Of a DNA stretch of 64,000 nt, positions 60,107 to 64,000 are shown in pieces. The notes beneath the pieces were generated by a model. That model made no database searches and was not told the origin of the DNA. It saw nothing but the letters and a program-made list of their open reading frames with translations. The DNA comes from Natronolimnobius baerhuensis. Its GTDB lineage: Archaea > Halobacteriota > Halobacteria > Halobacteriales > Natrialbaceae. The position numbers and the translations under genes were made by a program. The DNA lies in contig NZ_MWPH01000002.1 of the NCBI RefSeq assembly GCF_002177135.1, forward strand, positions 62,001-126,000, in the 5' to 3' direction. Position 1 is the stretch's first letter. Each line of letters begins with the position of its first letter.

Positions 60107-60553
60107 TCAGTCCCTATCTTGCTCGTAAGTCATCCGAACGAGTTCCTCGGTACCGCCCTCAGGAATCTCTATTTCGGGGTCGAATAGGTCGAAGCCAACC
60201 GACTCGTAGTACGGAACTAGCCCTCGCCGACAGAGCAGCGACAGCCCCACGACATCCTGCAGGTCGGGGTGGTCGACGACCGCCTGCATGAGCCGTTTAC
60301 CGACTCCCTCGCCACGTCGGTCAGCGGCGACGAGCACGTCGAAAACGGTCGCGTAGTACGTTCCGTCGGTCAGCACTCGAGCAGCGCCGATGAGGTCGTC
60401 TGTTGCTGTGTCCTCGAGTCCAACCGCCACATCTGTCTGAGAAAGCGCCCTTCGAACCCCCTCGCGTTCGCGGTCGGCCCACCATTTGTAGTCTTCGTAG
60501 AGGTCAGTCAACGCGGCTGCATCGTTCGGCGTGAGATCTCGAACGGTCGTCAT
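60107..60553 (-). CDS. GNAT family N-acetyltransferase
   Basis: 148 aa. The acetyl-CoA pyrophosphate loop is in VFDVLVAADRRGEGVGKRLM (R-x2-G-x-G/A, about 84-103). The strand before it, IGAARVLTDGTYYAT, and the C-terminal QDVVGLSLLCRRGLVPYYES with VGFDLFDPEIEIP complete the GNAT fold. The substrate is unknown. It converges with tmcA, 12 bp apart, and its upstream neighbour is an SDR gene on the same strand. Confidence 0.88.
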   Translation of the reverse strand: MTTVRDLTPNDAAALTDLYEDYKWWADREREGVRRALSQTDVAVGLEDTATDDLIGAARVLTDGTYYATVFDVLVAADRRGEGVGKRLMQAVVDHPDLQDVVGLSLLCRRGLVPYYESVGFDLFDPEIEIPEGGTEELVRMTYEQDRD

Positions 60554-60613
60554 CCACTCGAGTCGTCTGCCGCCGCCGGAGTAGCTGTTACGCTGGTGTG
60601 GGAGACAATCACA

Positions 60614-61351
60614 CTACGAGAGGAGTCGCCGGGTCACCGACTCCGGGAGCGCTTTCAACAGCCACGCGACCAGCCGCCAGCGCCGGGTGACGTAGGCGTG
60701 AGTGCGCTTTTTGCGGATCGCTCGAGCGATCTGTGCCGCTGCAGTCTCTGGCGAACACTGCCAGAACGAGCCGTAGGCCATCTCGGTGTCGACGAAACCG
60801 GGTTCGATTGTCGTGATCGTCACGTCCGCGTCGCTGCTCGCTTGCCGAGCGCGAAGCCCCTCGAGATAGCGCGAGACGTACGCTTTCGAGGCGTTGTACG
60901 CCTGCGTGCCGCCGTTACCGAAGTGAGCGGCGACCGACGAAATGCCGACGAGGTGGCCATCCGACTCGCTCGCGTGGTCGGGCTGGGTTTCGAAGTACTC
61001 GAGCGCAGCCGTCGCAATAGCGGTGAAGCCACGCACGTTGACATCGATTGTTCGGCGTTCGCGCTCCCACTCGAGGTCGTAATTTGCCTCGCCAACGCCA
61101 GCGCTGATGACGACGAGATCAACAGCTTCCATTGCCGTAGCCAGTTCGAAAAATCCCTCGCGGGCATCTGCGGTGTCCGTCACGTCGAGCGTCGCGACGT
61201 AGGCTTTGGTGGGCAGTTCGGCCCCGATCTGTCGCATGCGGTCCGTTCGGCGGGCGGCCAGTCCGATCTCGTAGCCATCGTCGGCGAGTTCGTGAGCCAG
61301 CGCTTTGCCGATGCCCGAGGATGCGCCGACGATGATCGCACCACGCGTCAT
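60614..61351 (-). CDS. short-chain dehydrogenase/reductase
   Basis: 245 aa from the ATG at 61351. GAIIVGASSGIGKALAHELA (about 4-23) is the NAD(P) motif TGxxxGIG. LVVISAGVGEANYDLEW corresponds to NNAG, the catalytic Ser is in LVGISSVAAHFG (about 138), and the YxxxK pair is in QAYNASKAYVSRYLEGLRAR (about 153). IEPGFVDTEMA follows. The longer frame upstream adds 75 unrelated residues. The redox substrate is not evident. Confidence 0.92.
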   Translation of the reverse strand: MTRGAIIVGASSGIGKALAHELADDGYEIGLAARRTDRMRQIGAELPTKAYVATLDVTDTADAREGFFELATAMEAVDLVVISAGVGEANYDLEWERERRTIDVNVRGFTAIATAALEYFETQPDHASESDGHLVGISSVAAHFGNGGTQAYNASKAYVSRYLEGLRARQASSDADVTITTIEPGFVDTEMAYGSFWQCSPETAAAQIARAIRKKRTHAYVTRRWRLVAWLLKALPESVTRRLLS

Positions 61352-61453
61352 ACTCACCGGTTCGGTGGCCAGTACGTAGTCCTGTCGGAGCAGGTATTGA
61401 GACACCGGCCGAGAAGGCAGTAGGTCTTTGCCTGATCCACTCGAGAAGCGAGT

Positions 61454-61939
61454 ATGGTTGACGCGATCACGATTGTCGCGGTTTTGCTGCTCGTCGGTGG
61501 CGTGGTTGGCACGCTCGTGCCGCTCGTTCCCGGCGGGTTGCTCTCGCTGTCGGGCGTCTATCTGTACTGGTGGCACTCGGGCTTTACCGCACCGGGAACC
61601 ATCTCGCTGGCCGTCCTGACGTTCCTGGGACTACTCACGCTGCTCGTCGAATTTTTCGGCGGGTCGATTGCGGCACGGGCTGGCGGTGCCTCCTGGTCGA
61701 CGACCGCGGCTGCCGCCGCCGTTGGCATCCTGCTCATGCTCGTCACTGGCCCGCTCGGGCTGATCGTCGGCCTGTTCGGGACTGTCTTCGCCCTCGAGTT
61801 CGTCCGCGGCGGTGACGTCGATGGCAGTGTTCAGTCGGCACTGTATGCGACCGGCGGCATCCTCGCGTCGACGGCTGTCCAGGCACTGTTGACGATTTCG
61901 ATACTGTTCGGCTTTGTCATCGCAGTCTTCGTGTTCTGA
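61454..61939 (+). CDS. DUF456 family membrane protein
   Basis: 161 aa with four membrane helices: about 5-30 (VLLLVGGVVGTLVPLVPGGL), 46-66, 83-112 and 131-160. LLVEFFGGSIAARAGGASWS, then GPLGLIVGLFGTVFALEFVRGG, is the DUF456 Gly-rich pattern. Small polytopic protein of unknown function. Divergent from the SDR gene. Confidence 0.85.
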   Translation: MVDAITIVAVLLLVGGVVGTLVPLVPGGLLSLSGVYLYWWHSGFTAPGTISLAVLTFLGLLTLLVEFFGGSIAARAGGASWSTTAAAAAVGILLMLVTGPLGLIVGLFGTVFALEFVRGGDVDGSVQSALYATGGILASTAVQALLTISILFGFVIAVFVF

Positions 61940-62027
61940 GCTGTGCAGTGGTCGATTCTCCTGTGACGTCACCACACCACACCAACAGCGCCCCTGTCTG
62001 ACCGTTCTCGAGGCAGACTGCGTCGGG

Positions 62028-62053
62028 ACTCGAGCGAGTGCACTCGCTCGAGT
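62028..62053. promoter_or_regulatory. perfect 26-bp palindrome
   Basis: ACTCGAGCGAGTG (62028-62040) is followed directly by its exact reverse complement (62041-62053), with no spacer. It lies 88 bp after the DUF456 stop and 112 bp before the halocyanin start. It may be a protein binding site, or a cruciform terminator for DUF456. Note that CTCGAG, frequent in this genome, is part of it. Confidence 0.5.
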
Positions 62054-62165
62054 GAGAAATCACCAGACAGTAGCGTGATTGGGCAGTATATGGCCTGCAG
62101 GCGGGGATTAACTCGCTGCATATGAAAGGGATAGGTGTTCGGAGTGTGTCCGCATAGGGGTGTCC

Positions 62166-62873
62166 ATGGAGGACTCCGACGACCTGTCCCGTCGAACGAT
62201 GCTCAAACTGACTGGTGTTGCCGGTATCACAGCAGCGGCTGCTGGCTGTGCAGACAATGGTAATGGCAACGGTGAGGAGGAAGAAGACCCAGCAGATGAC
62301 CCCGCCGACGAGGAAGACGACACCGCGCCAGTCGAAGACGAAGACGAGGAAGAAGACGACGAAATGGAGGATGAGGAAGAAGACGACCCTGACGAAGAAG
62401 AGGAGGAAGAAGACGAAGCTGATGAGGATGAGGCAGACGACGAAAACGGCGACGCCATCGAACCCGGCACGACAATCGAACTTGATGCACAGACTGCCGG
62501 CTGGGTTGGTGTCGAACCAGAGGAAATCGCCGACGATGAGAACCCAACGCTGACGCTCGAGGAAGGCGAAGAGTACGAAATCGGCTGGGAAGAAGGCGAC
62601 GGCTCTAACCACAACATCGAACTGGTCGACGAGGACGACGAGGTCGTCGACGATTACGAAACCGAAGAGGAAAGCGAAGGTGGCGATGATCAGTTCATCG
62701 AGTTCGAAGCGACCGATGACATCGCCGAGTACGTCTGTCGTCCACACGAAGCCACGATGCGCGGCACAATCGAAATCGAAGGCAACGGCAACGGTGACGA
62801 CGAGGAAGACGACAACGGCGACGAAGACGAAAACGGTGACGAGGAGAACGGCGATAACGGCGACGACGAGTAA
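62166..62873 (+). CDS. halocyanin-like blue copper lipoprotein with acidic flanks
   Basis: 235 aa from ATG 62166 (GTG 62160 also possible). The signal DLSRRTMLKLTGVAGITAAA has twin arginines and ends in the lipobox AAGC. Residues 30-100 are almost pure Glu/Asp. The cupredoxin domain spans about 100-210; its copper ligands are His in GDGSNHNIELVDE, and Cys, His and Met in IAEYVCRPHEATMRGTIEIE. The last 25 residues are again acidic. It would carry electrons outside the membrane. The acidic stretches are encoded by repetitive GAAGA/GACGA codons. Confidence 0.88.
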   Translation: MEDSDDLSRRTMLKLTGVAGITAAAAGCADNGNGNGEEEEDPADDPADEEDDTAPVEDEDEEEDDEMEDEEEDDPDEEEEEEDEADEDEADDENGDAIEPGTTIELDAQTAGWVGVEPEEIADDENPTLTLEEGEEYEIGWEEGDGSNHNIELVDEDDEVVDDYETEEESEGGDDQFIEFEATDDIAEYVCRPHEATMRGTIEIEGNGNGDDEEDDNGDEDENGDEENGDNGDDE

Positions 62874-62960
62874 CGCACTCGCCAACTCGGTCCGTTTGCG
62901 ACCTATTTCTTCACAATCCTCGAGCCAGCGCTGTCGTCGCCACCCGGAGATAGCGCCGAG

Positions 62961-64000
62961 TCAGTCGTGCGTGTAGTAGGTAACCGTCTCGTCACCGCTC
63001 GAGTCGTCGATGCGAGCGAAGCCGACGCGGACGAACTGGACGACTTCGTCGGCTGCGAGGTCGCCGACGCCTGGCTCGGCACGGCCGGTCACGTCGCCGT
63101 CCATCGTTCGCATCCGAACGGGGACGCTCTCGCTTGCAGGAACCCAGTGGACGACATCGGCGTTGCCCTCGCGGACGACGTCGATGTCGTCGTCGGTGTA
63201 CTCCAGCGTCTCCTCGGTAAATCGGAAGCAGCCGAGTCCCTTGAGCCAGAGCCGTTCGCCTGAGTCGGGAAGGTCGTCGGCCTCGAGGAGGACGGAGTCC
63301 CCAACTGGGATCTCGCGGACGCCGCGCTCGTCGTGGTCGGGATGGACTGGCGGGGTCCCCTGAGCAGGTGAGTTGCCGGCGAGTGGAACCTGCATGCCGT
63401 CGCGGACAAAGAATCGGCGGTCGGCCTCGTCGTCGATCAGGTCGCGGTTGGTCGCGTAGATGGTGCTCATCGCGAGGTCGACGTCGCTGGTCGAAGTGCC
63501 GAGGCCAGTCATTGCCTCGACGATGGCCTCGCCACGGATACCTCTGCGACGGAGGCTCTTGAGCGTCGGCGCGCGTGGGTCGTCCCAGCCCTCGAGTTCG
63601 CCGGCGTCGATGAGCTCCGAAATGGTCGAGGTGCTCATCTTCACGTCGTAGGCGTCGATCTGGACGTGGCCCCAGTGGACCACTTCGGGGTACTCCCAGC
63701 CGAAGTAGTCGTAGACGAACTGTTGGCGCTTGGCCGAATCCTGCAGGTCGATTCCACGGATGATGTGGGTGATGCCGAGCAGGTGGTCGTCGACGCCGGA
63801 CTGGAAGTCGAGCATCGGCCAGCACCGATATTCGCTGGCCTCCTCGCGTGGGTGGGGCGTGTCGATCATTCGGAACGCAACCCAGTCACGCAGCGCGGGG
63901 TTCTTGTGTTCGATATCGGTCTTGACGCGAAGCACCATCTCGCCGCTCTCGTACTCGCTGGCGATCATGTCTGCGAACTCCGATAGCACGGTGTCTGCGT
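62961..64000 (-). CDS. gltX: glutamate-tRNA ligase, archaeal type (N-terminal part outside window)
   Basis: About 346 C-terminal residues. The class I catalytic domain end has MLDFQSGVDDHLLGITHIIR and DLQDSAKRQQFVYDYFGWEY. The KMSKS loop is YDVKMSTSTISELIDAGELE (KMSTS), followed by ALRDW-like and RRRGIRGEAIVEAMTGLGTS anticodon-region helices. The C-terminal beta barrels include GERLWLKGLGCFRFTEETLE and DEVVQFVRVGFARIDD, ending TVTYYTHD. It charges tRNA-Glu, and in haloarchaea also tRNA-Gln for later amidation. The 5' end lies beyond position 64000. Confidence 0.95.
   Translation of the reverse strand, partial: ADTVLSEFADMIASEYESGEMVLRVKTDIEHKNPALRDWVAFRMIDTPHPREEASEYRCWPMLDFQSGVDDHLLGITHIIRGIDLQDSAKRQQFVYDYFGWEYPEVVHWGHVQIDAYDVKMSTSTISELIDAGELEGWDDPRAPTLKSLRRRGIRGEAIVEAMTGLGTSTSDVDLAMSTIYATNRDLIDDEADRRFFVRDGMQVPLAGNSPAQGTPPVHPDHDERGVREIPVGDSVLLEADDLPDSGERLWLKGLGCFRFTEETLEYTDDDIDVVREGNADVVHWVPASESVPVRMRTMDGDVTGRAEPGVGDLAADEVVQFVRVGFARIDDSSGDETVTYYTHD

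Noticed and set aside
1-64000. CRISPR array or cas genes
   Set aside because: No regularly spaced direct repeats and no Cas-like proteins were seen; the only nucleases of this kind are the TnpB proteins.

Overview
The window is chromosomal DNA of a haloarchaeon, most likely of the Natrialbales (Natrinema/Haloterrigena-like). The evidence is the high GC content, strongly acidic proteins, Tat-type lipoprotein signals with an RR motif and a lipobox Cys, TATA-type archaeal promoters, the very frequent CTCGAG hexamer, haloarchaea-specific families (DUF1616, DUF7344, halocyanin, HalOD1) and an archaeal L7Ae-S28e-L24e-Ndk operon.

Layout. 1-9985 (minus) is one tightly overlapping ten-gene glycan operon. 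It has acetyltransferase, aminotransferase, Gfo/Idh oxidoreductase, UDP-sugar 6-dehydrogenase and 2-epimerase genes (the WbpD/E/B/A/I set for a UDP-diacetamido-uronic acid), interleaved with a GT2, a DUF354 protein, an alpha/alpha-barrel protein and two GT4 enzymes. 10600-11928 holds a DUF1616 membrane protein and a DUF2249 protein. 12367-16457 holds a GH43 glycosidase and a hydrolase, separated by a TnpB transposon. 16458-25362 holds a piece of an acr3 gene, a lipoprotein with a degenerate deacetylase domain, a TnpB relic, a carbamoyltransferase, an acidic surface protein, a MITE-like element and an arsR-rid-acr3 arsenic cluster. 26051-27859 is glmS. 28621-31836 is a lipoprotein gene split by a complete IS200/IS605-type element. 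32935-46245 is a second surface-polysaccharide region: UDP-sugar dehydrogenase, DUF354, GT4, a large membrane protein, DUF1616, a Cys-less asparagine-synthase-like enzyme and a polysaccharide-deacetylase lipoprotein. 46571-55743 holds a mixed set of enzymes and regulators, including GH4, a membrane-anchored wHTH protein, superoxide dismutase and tRNA-Glu. 56079-64000 is core housekeeping: ndk, rpl24e, rps28e, rpl7ae, tmcA, a blue-copper protein and gltX (cut by the window end).

How it fits together. GlmS feeds UDP-GlcNAc synthesis, and the first operon turns UDP-GlcNAc into diacetamido-uronic acid donors and uses them. The second region has its own dehydrogenase and glycosyltransferases. The asparagine-synthase-like protein and the carbamoyltransferase are plausible decorating enzymes (amidation, carbamoylation).

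The most unusual structure is in the two TnpB-type elements (13851-15536 and 29605-31776). They share end sequences (AGGCGG at the left end, GTTCAC at the right end). Joining the flanks of the second exactly restores the interrupted lipoprotein frame, and the stop codon of the GH43 gene lies inside the first. Both carry a recurring double-hairpin module whose stems differ in sequence but keep perfect pairing. One copy sits in frame inside tnpA and another inside the 3' end of tnpB.
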